64,000 bases of DNA from Artemisia argyi (lineage: Eukaryota > Streptophyta > Magnoliopsida > Asterales > Asteraceae): contig CM060697.1 in NCBI GenBank assembly GCA_030686995.1, positions 106,267,272-106,331,271 of the forward strand, in the 5' to 3' direction. The position numbers and the translations under genes are program-made. Shown here in pieces: positions 24,035-34,905 of this stretch (position 1 is its first letter; every line of letters starts with the position of its first letter). Below the pieces are notes generated by a model that did not search any database, was not told the DNA's origin, and was given only the letters and a program-made list of their open reading frames with translations.

Positions 24035-25070
24035 ATGGTAGAAAGCCTTTTAAAAAACAGCTCATCAATCATTATTTCTTTTTGTTATCAGGCATTATGG
24101 AGCATATGATTGTATCCCTTTTTGTACCAATTGGTAGCTCATATAATACATGTTATGTAATTGTCATATATCTCAATGTCTATCACTTAATATAGATTAC
24201 AACATTTACCAAACTTGATAGTCTTAGTGCTATTATAGATGAGATGAGTTCATGAGTATATAATTAGTAACCTCACATGTTCACTCCTCATCGTTGAATA
24301 ATATGTGACATGTACGTGCAAGTTTTCACCGATCAAGAGGTAAAAGGAAACAGCATACTCGCCAGTTATTGATAAACAAAGTTGAGCGCGACGTTTCTCA
24401 ATCTTAAAAGGGTAAAATCTAGAAAAGAAAATAGTACATGGGTGAGTATGAAACATTAACGATAAAGTGTAGCTACATATAGTTAGGTTTTTCTTTTTGC
24501 AAAGTGTTCATGTGGTAAAGAATGGAATTGTTGGACTATTGAGTCATTGGTGTCTGTGTCCGTGCGTCTGCTTATTGACATGGAAACAACAGTTTGACGA
24601 CTGTACCCCTCTCTTATAACCACTTCACTTGTACTATTCGATCAATTTGGTAGTCTTTTAGGGGTACAATTGGTAACTCATCCTAGCATTGCTTTTAAAT
24701 TCGTGTACTTTGACTGCTTTTATATTCATTAACTTCCTTTCAAACTAATTGCCATGTCTGTTTTTTACTTTCTATAATAAATCTTACGGAGTATTAAACA
24801 ATTTACTTTAATGTGAGTAGACTCGTATTAATGGCAACTAAAACAAATATATGACATTAAGCTCGTAATGAAACAACATCAGTTACAATAAAAAATATAC
24901 TTTACATAAAATAATTATAAAAAAAATTGACACAAACTTTACAAAAGGTTGAGTCACTTTGACGATCGAATGAAGCAAAACAAGAGAGGGGAGGGCACAC
25001 GCATTGTTTCATGGGTGGGGAGGGATGCGTTTGTTTTGGGTAGACCATGAGTTTTGGCCATTTGTTACAA
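23160..25070. other. AT-rich spacer with a GC hairpin and poly-A
   Basis: Contains a strong hairpin GGTACCCGC...GCGGGTACC at about 23827-23855 (Helitron-like motif but no nearby CTRR end) and an A36 run (23996-24031). Two similar segments 'gatatagattacatcatttac' and 'taatatagattacaacatttac' lie near 23970 and 24190. A 'ttgaccggaccaacggttcaacc' stretch near 23638 looks like part of another degraded element. No gene is recognised. Confidence 0.45.
23996..24031. repeat. Poly-A tract (36 A)
   Basis: Uninterrupted A run. No upstream retroposon body was recognised. Confidence 0.97.
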
Positions 25071-25093
25071 CTAGTCTATTTTCACCCGTGAAA
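25071..25093 (-). repeat. Helitron-like 3' terminus on the minus strand
   Basis: Read on the minus strand, TTTTCAC-GG-GTGAAAA (hairpin) is followed by TAGA and CTAG then T. With the opposite-facing terminus at 25571-25595 it brackets a 525-bp AT-rich unit whose two ends both read ACTAG...CCCG inward. Confidence 0.4.
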
Positions 25094-25656
25094 AACATTT
25101 TTACCTTTTGATGATGATTACAAATATTATTAATTCAATGTAGACGTGTAATGATTATTTCAAATTTGAAAAACTTTTTTAACGCATTTTCATATGATTT
25201 TCAACTTATTTGACACTAGTTAGTTTCAGCTTTAAATTACATTTATTTGATACTTTTATATAATAAAACAAACCCTTATTAGAAATTTTCCATTTCAAAA
25301 AAATGAATTCATACCTTATTTAGTAATAATTTTATTAAAAAAAAGATTATTTTCTTATTAGTTAACATTTTATATTTATCCATAACACAAATAGATAAAT
25401 ACAAAAAATATAGATAAGATGTAATTAATAATTGATTAAAATTTTTAAATGATTATCTTTAATAATAAAAAAAACTATAATTAAACATCATAAATCAAAC
25501 AAAATAAAGATTGACTTATTTGTTTTTTAATAAATAAAAATATATGATTCAAAAAATTAAAAAAAAACTCGCGCGTGCGCGGGCATTATACCTAGTGTTA
25601 AGAATAAAGTATACTTTAAAGTTTAAATTGTCTAACATGTCGTTGTGTAAAAAGTA

Positions 25657-25820
25657 CTTTGTCTGTCCCAAAATATAAGTCCAGTTTGACTTTTTGAGTT
25701 AAATTTTGACATTAAATATTTTTGTTTGTATTATATAATATTTAATTCAAAATATATAAATAGATAGTGGTCAAAGTTCGATTCAAAAAGTTAAACTGGA
25801 CTTATATTTTAGGACGGAGG
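25657..25820. mobile_element. Stowaway-type MITE (164 bp)
   Basis: TA duplications (25655-25656, 25821-25822) flank inverted ends. The right end read inward is CCTCCGTCCTAAAATATAAG and the left is CTTTGTCTGTCCCAAAATAT. Both match the Stowaway/Tc1-mariner terminus CTCCCTCCGTCCC..., with the left end mutated. Confidence 0.88.
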
Positions 25821-25846
25821 TAGTATTACTTTCTCGAGAGAGACCC

Positions 25847-25991
25847 TCTCAAGTTATTTATAACTTGATTGATCAAATTGCAATATCAAATAATTCAAAT
25901 CATCTCATATTCTTTTAATTTGAGTCATTGAATTTAATCTATTAGTTGATAATTGACCAACTTGATCAATCAAGTTATAAATAACTTGAGA
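25847..25991. mobile_element. Small foldback element (about 145 bp)
   Basis: TCTCAAGTTATTTATAACTT... at the left is repeated in inverted orientation at the right (...AAGTTATAAATAACTTGAGA), giving arms of about 30 bp. The arms are internally palindromic. No clear target duplication. Confidence 0.7.
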
Positions 25992-26371
25992 TGATCTTTT
26001 TTCTATTTTCACTTCGGGGACATCTGATAAAAATGTAAAAAGCATTACTGTACAACAATATGTGGAGTGATGTACGATTAATTGCTATAATGATTGAATG
26101 TTATAATTTGGTGCAAAGAGGTGGGGATTTTATAATGATTCATGGCATTGAATATGTTTTAAATGCATTATTGATTACTATAAAAGCTAAATGTATCATA
26201 ACATTAATTGAATTATTGTTAGCTTGTCACATAAATTTTGTATCGTTATATAAGTGACTGAACTCTTCTCATATGGGTTAAAGACATAAATTTAACATAC
26301 TATTTTTCCTTCGAAATGTTGGGTTTTGGTAGTTGGTACCATTTGTTTTTATTAATTTACATACACCAATT
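25992..26371. other. AT-rich spacer
   Basis: The 65-residue open frame at 26060-26257 has no recognisable signature. Nothing else is evident. Confidence 0.5.
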
Positions 26372-26719
26372 TAGGGGTGATCATCGGTCGGAAACCGGAC
26401 CGGACCGGCCAAGACCGGACCGGACCGAAGACCGAGAACCGGAAAACCATAGACCGAGACCGGACCGAATATGGTCGGTCCGGTCTCGGTCCGGTCTCGG
26501 TCCGGTCGGTCTTCGGTCGGTCCGGTCCAATTAGGCAAGTTTTTTCGGGTTTTTGGTCGGTCCGGACCGGACCGGACCGGACCGACCGGACCGAGACCGA
26601 ATTTGGCAAAAAGCTTAGACCGAGGACCGGACCGAATGTGGTCGGTCCGGTCCGGTCGGTCTCGGTCCGGTCGGTTTTGTCGGTCGGTCCGGTCCGGCCG
26701 GTCCGTTTGCTCAGCCCTA
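26372..26719. mobile_element. hAT-type MITE (348 bp) filled with GGTCGGTCC/GGACCGACC repeats
   Basis: The 8-bp duplication CACCAATT (26364-26371, 26720-26727) flanks termini TAGGGGTGATCA and TGCTCAGCCCTA. The interior alternates GGACC and GGTCC units in both orientations and is open in several frames on both strands, giving Arg/Pro/Gly-rich spurious proteins. It has the same plan as the element at 22720-23151 but a different repeat sequence. Confidence 0.92.
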
Positions 26720-26964
26720 CACCAATTGAAACCGACTAGTTACAGTATCAAATAAACCAATCGTTATATTTCTTAAATAATTACAAGTACAAAATTTTAG
26801 AAATTTACTCATAAATATAGTACTAATTAACATTCTCTGTATCTTTCTTAGCTGTCCTTAATGAACGTTGATGGGTAATGTTATAAGCTTTCAAATAAAG
26901 TTAATTAACTCTTATTAAAAGTAAATAGGAAAAAGACTGATTTTTACGAGACAAGAACAATTAG

Positions 26965-27269
26965 AGTAAATTGCAAATATTTATTCTTGTGGTTTGGCCA
27001 AATTGCAAAATTCGTTTTTATAGTTTTAAAATTGCAGGCGGCTTCTTAATTTGTGGGAGAAGTTTGGGTTCATTTTCGTACATCGTTTAAAATGAAATGA
27101 CTAAAATTCCCTCGTTTTCTTTTTTACTTTAGGCAAGAATATTTTAATCATTTTACTTTGGCAAATAATAAAAATGAACCCAAACTTTTATTACAAAAAG
27201 GCCACCTGTAATTTCAAAACTATAAAGAGTAATTTGGCCAAACCAAAAAGACAATTTTTACAATTTACT
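26965..27269. mobile_element. Foldback MITE (about 305 bp) with ~95-bp arms
   Basis: Left arm 'agtaaattgcaaat..tggtttggccaaatt..atagttttaaaattgcagg' and right arm in inverted orientation '..cctgtaatttcaaaactat..aatttggccaaacca..acaatttact'. Long arms with a short centre fit a MULE-type or similar foldback element. The target duplication is not clear. Confidence 0.75.
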
Positions 27270-27315
27270 ATTTTTATAAGCATCTTTGTCTCTATATCTT
27301 AAATATTGTCGTATA

Positions 27316-27943
27316 CAGTGACGGATCCAGTGGGAGGCTGGAGGGTGCTCGGCCACCCCCAACAATGGCGGGCTTACCCTATGACCAGGTGGTTCCCTAA
27401 AACTACATTAAAGATGAAAGCTTTCAAGAAGGTATGTATAAGAAAGATCAGGATGTACAAATCGAGAACCACCTTATATTTTACGAGGAAGATGAAAGCG
27501 TCTTGTTTCAATGGAGTTTTGAGGTCTCATGTCTTACGAGGAAGATGACCTGGAAACAAAAAAAGTATTGTGCATTTTATATTTTAATGACTTGATATAC
27601 TGTACATATTAATAAGTTCGCTTTTAACCCTTTTAATTTCTAATTTATCATTTTCACCTATGTTTAAAATATTATAATTAAACCTCTTTTAAAGAAAAAC
27701 CATTACATTGGTCCTTATTATGATTAAGCCATATTCGCCATCATTTACGCCAACCTTTGCTCATTTTGTTCATTTTCTTAACTAATCTAGTAATTGTATG
27801 TTACTACTGGAAAAAATATCATCGAACTCGTATGTCGTTGAACGATTCAAACTTCAATCTAGCTTTTAAAACAAAAATTTGTATATTACAACCGAAAAAA
27901 AATTTTGAGCCCCCGTTAACAAAAATTTCTTGCTCCGTCCCTG
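27316..27943. mobile_element. hAT-type non-autonomous element (628 bp)
   Basis: The near-perfect 8-bp duplication GTCGTATA/GTCATATA (27308-27315, 27944-27951) flanks termini CAGTGACGGATCC and, read inward from the right, CAGGGACGGAGCA. CAGTGRCGGA is a common plant hAT terminus. The interior lacks a transposase frame. Confidence 0.8.
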
Positions 27944-28222
27944 GTCATATAAAGTAGCAAAATATGGCACACATTCATTTACTTCAAATGTTTAGCCAAT
28001 AAATGTTTAGCAAAATATGGTCATTGTTGTGATTGACTCATAATGAAGTTTCTTACAGGATGATTGTTATGGAACCATAGGGATTGGTTTGATTGTTTTA
28101 GGTTTTTTCTTTTCGGATTTTGTCTTTTCTCATATCCTGTTTTATTGGTGTCGTTTTCAGATTCCTAATTATTTTTTCTTAAACCTATACTTTATTGTGT
28201 TGTTTCAAATTCCCAAATAACG

Positions 28223-29792
28223 ATGGGGTCTTTTAAATCAATGGAAGATGATGTCATGAAGATCTCTACGTCGATCTTTGTCACAAATTTCCCGGAACAA
28301 ACAAGTGCTAAAGATCTTTGGATGGCTTGTAAACAATATGGGCAGGTGGTAGATGTCTTCATTCCGATTAGAAGGTCGAAGATTGGTAAGCGTTTTGGTT
28401 TTGTCCGTTTCATAATTTTTTTTGATGTGGAGCGATTGGTAAACAATCTATGTACGGTGTGGATTGGGAGTCATAGGTTACATGCAAATGTTGCGAGGTT
28501 TCAAAGAGGGAGTGGGCAGAACAGTAACAATTATGGTAGTGTTAAGGGGGAGAGTAGGAAATCAAACGTGGACATGAAACCTGTTTCGGGGGATGTAGGA
28601 ATTAACAAGTCATTTGCACGTGTTGTGAAAGGAGGGATTCAGGGGTGTAATGTACCTGAGAACAAACCGGTGATGGTTTTGGATGACGATTGTGTGAACA
28701 AGAAAGAGTACAAATGGGGATTGCATGGCAAGGTTAAAGAATTCGGTTTGTTACACAACTTGAAGACGGCTTTGGGTAAAGAAGGTTTTGGTGATGTTGG
28801 CTTAAGTTATTTGGGTGGATTGTGGGTTATGCTTGATTTTAAATCTTTGGAAGCTAAAGTAAACTTCGAGTCTAAGGCTGGTGTATGCTCTTGGTTTTCT
28901 CAGATTATTCAAGCGTCTAATGATTTTGTGGTTGATGAAAGGATTGCTTGGGTAGAGGTAGAGGGGGTTCCATTAAAAGTGTGGACGGATAATACTTTTA
29001 GGAAGATATATGCTAAATGGGGATTACTTATGGATGTAGATAACTCGGACGAAGGGGGTTTCTTTAGTAAAAGGTTATGTTTGTATGTGAAGGGTATGGA
29101 ACCGATATTTGAGTCGTTTAAAATCATTTTTAAATGTAAGTCGTTCGTGATTCGGGCTAAATAAATGTCGGGGTGGTCTCCAGATTTTGAGGATAACGAT
29201 GATGAGGAAAGTGAATTAGAAGAAGGTCAGTTCGATGGGGATTTTAAGGTTGAAGAGGTTAACAGTGATGTGGACTTAGAGGAAGAGGATGAAGTAAATG
29301 AGGTTCCTGATACGGTTTATGAGGTTGAGACTTCTAATCATAATGGAGCAGCTAATACTGACAAAAAATCAGCAGATCCGTTTGGTATATATCCATTGCT
29401 TCGTAAGAATACATGTGAAAAGAAGATGGATGATAGTTCAAGCGAGAGTTTGAAATTTCCACCAGGTTTTATACCAATGGAAAATAAAGATGAACATGTT
29501 CAAGAAGTAGATCCAAGGTAAAAATGATGAGCAAGACAATATAGCGGGGGCTGAAAAGCAGGTGCATAAAGAGAAGGGCTCGGATAGTAAGCGTGATATA
29601 GAAGATAGATCAGAATCAGTAGGATCAAGGTCCTTTATTAAAAAAAAGTGTTCCATGTACAGGAAGATCGTTACTAAACGTGATGGATGAATTGATAAAG
29701 TGGGACAAACTATGGGATACAATATGGAAGGGTGTATGAAAAATATTGAGGAGATTCTTGATTTACAAGGAGATAATGAGGTGGTCCGATGA
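28223..29792 (+). pseudogene. LINE ORF1: RRM-containing nucleic-acid-binding protein, decayed
   Basis: ORF1 products coat LINE RNA. Residues ~13-85 form an RRM-like domain (SIFVTNFPEQTSAKDLW, GKRFGFVRF). It is followed by a region ending in WVEVEGVPLKVWTDNTF, typical of plant L1 ORF1, and an acidic Glu/Asp-rich tail. The frame is broken by TAA at 29162-29164, is open again to 29519-29521 (TAA), then continues in shifted frames. The final frame ends at TGA 29790-29792, which overlaps the ORF2 ATG as ATGA. Four probable lesions are seen: one in-frame stop, two shifts and the TAA at 29519. Confidence 0.85.
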
Positions 29793-32700
29793 ATATGTTA
29801 TCCTTAAATATTCAAGGCCTTAATAAAAAGGCCAAAAAGGAGTGGGTAAAGGAGTTATGTGTATCGTATAAGGTGAATTTTCTTTCTTTACAAGAGACTA
29901 AAATGGAGAATATTGGGTTGTTTGATATAAAGAGATGTTGGGGAAATTTTGTGTTCGATTATGTTCAAAGTGATTCGGTTGGAAATTCGGGTGGTATTCT
30001 TTGTGTATGGGATTCTAATTCGTTTAAGAAACATAATGCTACGGTATCGGATTACTTTGTGTTGATTAGAGGTGTATGGGCTGCTACTAATAAGCCACTT
30101 CTTATCATTTCGGTGTATGCTCCACAAGATTTGAATGAGAAGAAGTTGTTATGGGAGTATTTGTGTCATGTGATTATTAGTTGGAAAGGTGAGGTCATTA
30201 TTATGGGGGATTTTAATGAGGTGCATAATAAGAATGAGAGATTCGGTTCTAATTTTAATGTTCAAGGGGCGCATGTGTTCAATTCGTTCATTGTGAAGGC
30301 GGGTCTTATGGAAGTCCCTCTTGGAGGGTGTTCTTTTACATGGTGTCACAAATCAGCTTCCAAAATGAGTAAGCTTGATAGGTTTCTGGTTTCCGAGAGC
30401 TTTTTAAGAGCTTATCCGAATCTTTCAGCTATTACTTTAGATAGATATCTTTCGGATTATCGTCCTATTTTATTTCGTGATGTCACACATTATTATGGAC
30501 CTATTCCGTTCCGTTTCTTCCATTACTGGTTGGAAATGGATGGCTTTGTTAAGTTTGTTTCTGATGCTTGGAGAGAGTATTCGGTTAATGGAGATAATTT
30601 GATGTTAAATCTGATGTATAAGTTAAAGAACATTAAAAATAAGATTCGTGTTTGGAATGCGTCGAGACAGAATATGAAAAACGAAAAGAAGAAGCTGGTG
30701 GCTGATCTTAAGGAGTTGGATGCGATTATTGATAGTGGTAAAAGTTCAGATGATATCATGTGTAAAAGATTAGAGCTTGTTAAGAATATTCACGAGATGG
30801 ACAAATTTCAGTCGATGGAAGTGGCTCAGAAAGCTAAGATTAAATGGGCAATTGAAGGAGATGAAAATTCTAAATGTTTTCATGGGATTCTTAATAAAAA
30901 AATGGAACATTCTTTCTATTCATGGGATCTTGAACGAGGGTTGTTGGATCGAAGATCCTAGAATGTGAAAGGTGAGTTTCTGAATCATTTCAAAACCAGA
31001 TTTGCGAGACCAAATCAGTTCCGTCCCATATTGATTGGAGAGTTTTCGAGGAAGTTGTCTTATATTCAGCGAGAGGATTTGGAAGCCGCTGTGTCTGACC
31101 AAGAAATTAAAAAAGGAGTATGGGATTGTGGGATTGATAAGTCACCCGGGCCGGATGGATTTACTTTTGGTTTCTATAGGAAATTTTGGAATGTCATTGA
31201 GAAAGACGTGGTAGCAGCCGTGAGATATTTTTTTCATCATGGGTCAATTCCTAAGGGTGTTAATTCTTCGTTCATTGCTCTAATCCCGAAGGTTATTGAT
31301 GCAAAGATGGTTAAAGATTTTATACCTATTAGTCTCATTGGTAGTTTATATAAAATTATAGCCAAGATCTTGGCGAATCGTGTGGTGATGGTATTGGATG
31401 ACATTGTGAGTGAGGTTCAAACGGCGTTTGTGTCGGATAGACAAATTTTAGATGGCCCCGTTTATCCTTAATGAAGTTTTTCAATGGTGTAAGGAGAAAA
31501 GTAAACATTCGTTTATTTTTAAGATAGATTTTGAGAAGGCTTATGATTCGGTGTGGTGGGATTATCTAGATGACGTTCTTAAAAAGTTTGGCTTCGGGTT
31601 GAAATGGTGTGGTTGGATTCGTGAATGCCTTCAATCTTCTTGGGGGTCGGTTATTGTGAACGGAAGTCCTACGGAGGAATTTAAAATTTTCAAGGGTCTT
31701 AAACAAGGGGATCCTCTTTCTCCTTTCCTATTTATCTTGATCATGGAAAGTCTTAATGTTTCCTTTCAAAAGGTGGTAGACGTGGGATTGTTTAAAGGTA
31801 TCATATTAAATCCTTCCTTGTCGTTATCTCATATGTTTTATGCGGATGATGCGGTGTTTATGAGACAATGGAGTAATTCGAATATGGGCACGATTATTTT
31901 TGCTTTGAAATGTTTCGAAAGGGCTTATGGGCTTAGAATAAATTTGAGTAAGTGCAAGATAATGGGAATAGGGGTGAATAAAGATAAAGTGGAAAATGCG
32001 GCGAATAGATTTGGTTGTGGCATTCTTAAAGTGCCTTTTGAATATCTTGGATCGAAGGTAGGGGGTAACATGTCTAGGATTCGTTATTGGGATGAGACTA
32101 TGGAGAAGATGGTTAAGCGCATTTCAAAATGGAAGATTAACACTCTTTCTATAGGTGGTAGAATAACCCTTCTCAAATCCGTGTTAGGGTCAATGCCGTT
32201 GTATCATATGTCCTTATTCAAGGCTCCTTTGAAGGTGTTAAATGGGATGGAGTCGTTAAGAAGTCATGTTTTCAATGGTGTGATTTCGGGTACTAAGAAA
32301 CCGAGTTGGATAAGTTGGAACAAAGTTCTTTCATCTAAAGAAAGAGGAGGCCTTGGAGTCTCTAGTCTATATGCTTTAAATAGAGCTCTTCTATTTAAAT
32401 GGGTGTGGCATTTTATGTCTCAAAAAAATTCGCTATGGGCTAGGGTCATTATCGCGTTACATGGGGAGGATGGTAATATTAGGTTGCGCGCTAGAGGTGG
32501 TCATAAATCGTTATGGAGAGATATTGTGGTGGAGATGACAAAAATAAAGGAGCAGGGGCTGGATATCTTGGATCATATGAAATGGAAGTTGGGAGATGGC
32601 GCAAACACTTTGTTTTGGGGGGATATATGGCTGGGAGATATGGTGTTTAAATTTAGATTTCCAAGGTTGTTTGCATTGGAAATGAACAAAGGAGCTACTG

Positions 32701-32986
32701 TGGCTGATAAATTTGCTGCTGATGACTTTTGTAGTTCGTTTCATAGGGTTCCGCGTGGAGGGTTGGAGAGGGAGCAGTACTGATAAGGCGAAAAATGATC
32801 CGTTTTTAGGGGGTCATTTAAGCCCGAATCCGAATTTATTTGATCAAATATTGCCCTAAATCATTCCTTTTGTGATTTTAGGTACTTTGGGAGTGAAATC
32901 TGGAAAAGGAAGCAATTCGGACGTTTTTGGAGCATAAAAGTGAAGAAAACGCCAAAGTCTTAATTTTCCATGCTGGGAACAGTGCA

Positions 32987-33205
32987 TGACGGCGTCAAGA
33001 GTAGTTCCCTGACGGCGTCAAGAGTAAAATTCCATGACGACCCAGAAGAGTTTTGACGGCGTCATGAAGGTAAGGCGTCAAGAGTAAAACTCATGACGGC
33101 CTGGAAATGAATTGTACTTGACGGCGTCAAATGTAGATCTAGGCAGTCCGAGGATTGTTTTGGCGGCGAGGTGACGGCGTCACTTATTTGGTCTTGACGC
33201 CGTCA
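32987..33205. repeat. TGACGSCGTCA palindrome cluster in the solo LTR
   Basis: Perfect 11-bp palindromes start at 32987, 33010, 33054, 33119, 33172 and 33195 (the last is TGACGCCGTCA), with degenerate half-sites at about 33035, 33070 and 33094. The first two and last two are 23-bp pairs. The last pair ends 13 bp before the TATA box. Confidence 0.95.
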
Positions 33206-33218
33206 GACCCCTTTTTCT

Positions 33219-33227
33219 ATATATAGT
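33219..33227 (+). promoter_or_regulatory. LTR TATA box (TATATATAG)
   Basis: TATATATAG follows the palindrome pair 33172/33195 directly. The same order is seen at 37662 in element 4 and on the minus strand at about 7192-7202 in element 2. Confidence 0.65.
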
Positions 33228-34905
33228 TTTCTAATTTTTCACATTTAGAGAGAGAAGTTTTGGGAGAAACCCTAAGTACGATTTTGGTGTAACTTTACAG
33301 GTTTTTCAAGGGTTCCAACCCCTTGATACCTTGCATGATTAATCAAGATAAGTGTTCTTCTAATTCAATCAATATTTCTATGTGTTGGTTGTCTATATCT
33401 TGTTCTTGTCTTAATTCCATCATGCTAGGCTAGATCTATCTTGTGTTTGCTTAGATCTAATGAAACCTAGATATTGATTATGTGTTGATTACTTGTTTAT
33501 TTTTGTCTTGGATGAATGATTTATATGTTAGGCTTAAGAAAACTGGCAGATCTCCAATTGGTAACATGCTTGAACGTCTTAAGAAACATGAACCAACGCG
33601 CACTAGGTCTTTATTGGTTGTATTTAATGCATGAGCCACTGTTTACAATCCCTATAGTTGTGCTGGGCATGGTGTAGGAGGAGATAAGAGCTCATAGAAT
33701 TGGGGAGTTATGTGTGCCACCCCATGAATGGTATTAAGGAATACGATCCGTCATCCATGCAATTATAACAAGTAATTAACGTTTAAAAGATATCTAGGGA
33801 GTAGTGAAATCTAAGTAAACACATTTTCTCCAATTACTGCTCACAACCTTAGTATAAATTAGTTTATTTTCATTTCTAGTATTTTATTTTGATTGCATCT
33901 TAGTATTGGGTTAGTTGAATAGCAACTAATTCCGCCCAAATCCTTCAAACCCGAGATTTTAATTTGCTTTCCATAAAATATAAAAACACAAAAAATAATC
34001 ATCCCTCACCTTTAGAACTAGTATTTAGGCTTTCTAATCCTAGCGACACTATTCCTAAGCTGAACGATCAATCCCCCGGTACTTGTCACTATACTATACT
34101 ACAACGATCAGGTACACTGCCTGGTGGGGGTTGTAAGCTTCTCGAGATCCCTCGAGAGGTAAAGCCTGTTGCGATTCCCACGCATCAAGTACGACGAGTT
34201 GTATGCTTTGGTATCAAACATAATTCTTGTCGAGAAGAAGGACATGTGGTTTTGGGACTTAGAAGGTTCTGGTGAGTTCTGAGTGGCATCGCTTAGAAAG
34301 TCGATTGATCTTATTTGTCTCCCGGAGGTGTCTTCTCAAACGCGTTGGGTTAAGGAGGTGCCTATTAAGGTTAATGTTCTTGCTTGGAAGGTGAAATTAG
34401 ATGCCTTGCCTTCTCGTTTTAATATTTGTAGGAGAGGTATGGACATTGCGTCTTTATCTTGTCCAATGTGTGATTGTGGAGTTGAGTCGACACATTATAT
34501 TTTTTTTGTTTGTCAAGTGGCTAGAGATATCCTTCGCAAGATTTGTAGATGGTGGAATGTGGATTATATGGAGGTGTCTTCTTATGAGGAATGGCTTTGT
34601 TGGTTGATTAATATTAGAGTTTCAGCTAAGTTGAAAAAGGTGTTGGAAGGTGTTTGTTATGGAGCTTGGTGGTATATTTGGTATTTCCGGAATAGATGTG
34701 TTTTTGGCAAGGAGTTTAGCACTAAAGAGAAGATTTTCGATGATGTAGTTTTAAATTCTTTTTTTTGAATTTCGTCTCGTTGTAAGGCCTCTTTTAGTTG
34801 GGTTGATTGGTTAAAAAATCCATATCTTGTAAATTTGTAATTTCCTAGCGTCTTGCTAGTGTTTTAATAAAATTGCTGTTAAAAAAAAGGCGCATAATCA
34901 TTTAC

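Larger units (their letters stand above)
21578..25595 (+). mobile_element. Candidate Helitron-like element (about 4.0 kb) hosting a hAT insertion
   Basis: The 5' end A|TCTATACTACATATAATAGG (TC at 21578) matches the usual start of plant Helitrons. The 3' end has a GC hairpin (CGCGC GT GCGCG, about 25571-25582) followed by CTAG (25592-25595) and T. No Rep/helicase frame exists, so it would be non-autonomous. The interior contains a hAT element (22720-23151), a GC hairpin at 23828-23858, an A36 run and otherwise unassigned AT-rich DNA. Pairing of these two ends is inferred. A second possible terminus (25071, minus) means the 3' end could belong to a smaller element. Confidence 0.35.
32781..34187 (+). 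mobile_element. Element 3: solo LTR (1,407 bp) inside the LINE
   Basis: It begins TGATAAGGCG, ends CACGCATCA and is flanked by the perfect 5-bp duplication AGTAC (32776-32780, 34188-34192). It is homologous end to end to the LTRs of elements 2 and 4. Solo LTRs with intact TSDs arise by LTR-LTR recombination of a full element. It therefore post-dates the LINE. Confidence 0.95.
29789..34768 (+). pseudogene. LINE ORF2: endonuclease, reverse transcriptase and zf-RVT domain, decayed and interrupted
   Basis: The product would nick target DNA and reverse-transcribe LINE RNA. AP-endonuclease motifs: SLQETKM, VYAPQ, IIMGDFNEV and the C-terminal SDYRPI, where the catalytic His of SDH is Tyr. RT motifs: SPGPDGF, SFIALIPK, KQGDPLSPFLF and FYADD (about 31836-31847). 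The zinc-binding end reads CPMCDCGVESTHYIFFVC (about 34456-34510). Lesions: shift in the A run near 30895, compensating shift near 30965, one extra C in the CCCC at about 31454-31457, solo-LTR insertion at 32781-34187, and TGA at 34280-34282. Outside the LTR and one TSD copy the frame resumes exactly at 34193. About 1,190 codons in total. Confidence 0.9.
27983..34888 (+). mobile_element. L1-type LINE, full-length but decayed, split by a solo LTR
   Basis: About 5.5 kb of LINE remains after removing the 1.4-kb LTR. Order: 5' UTR (~240 bp), ORF1 with RRM (28223-29792), ORF2 with endonuclease, RT and zinc-binding domain (29789-34768), short 3' UTR and A-rich end (34881-34888). A 17-bp imperfect repeat (GGCACACATTCATTTAC 27966-27982, GGCGCATAATCATTTAC 34889-34905; 14 of 17 identical) is a plausible aged target-site duplication. 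Several stops and frameshifts make it inactive. Confidence 0.88.

Noticed and set aside
26352..26755. Several overlapping Arg/Pro/Gly-rich frames of 72-120 codons
   Set aside because: They are translations of the GGTCC/GGACC repeats inside a hAT-type MITE with a clear 8-bp duplication.
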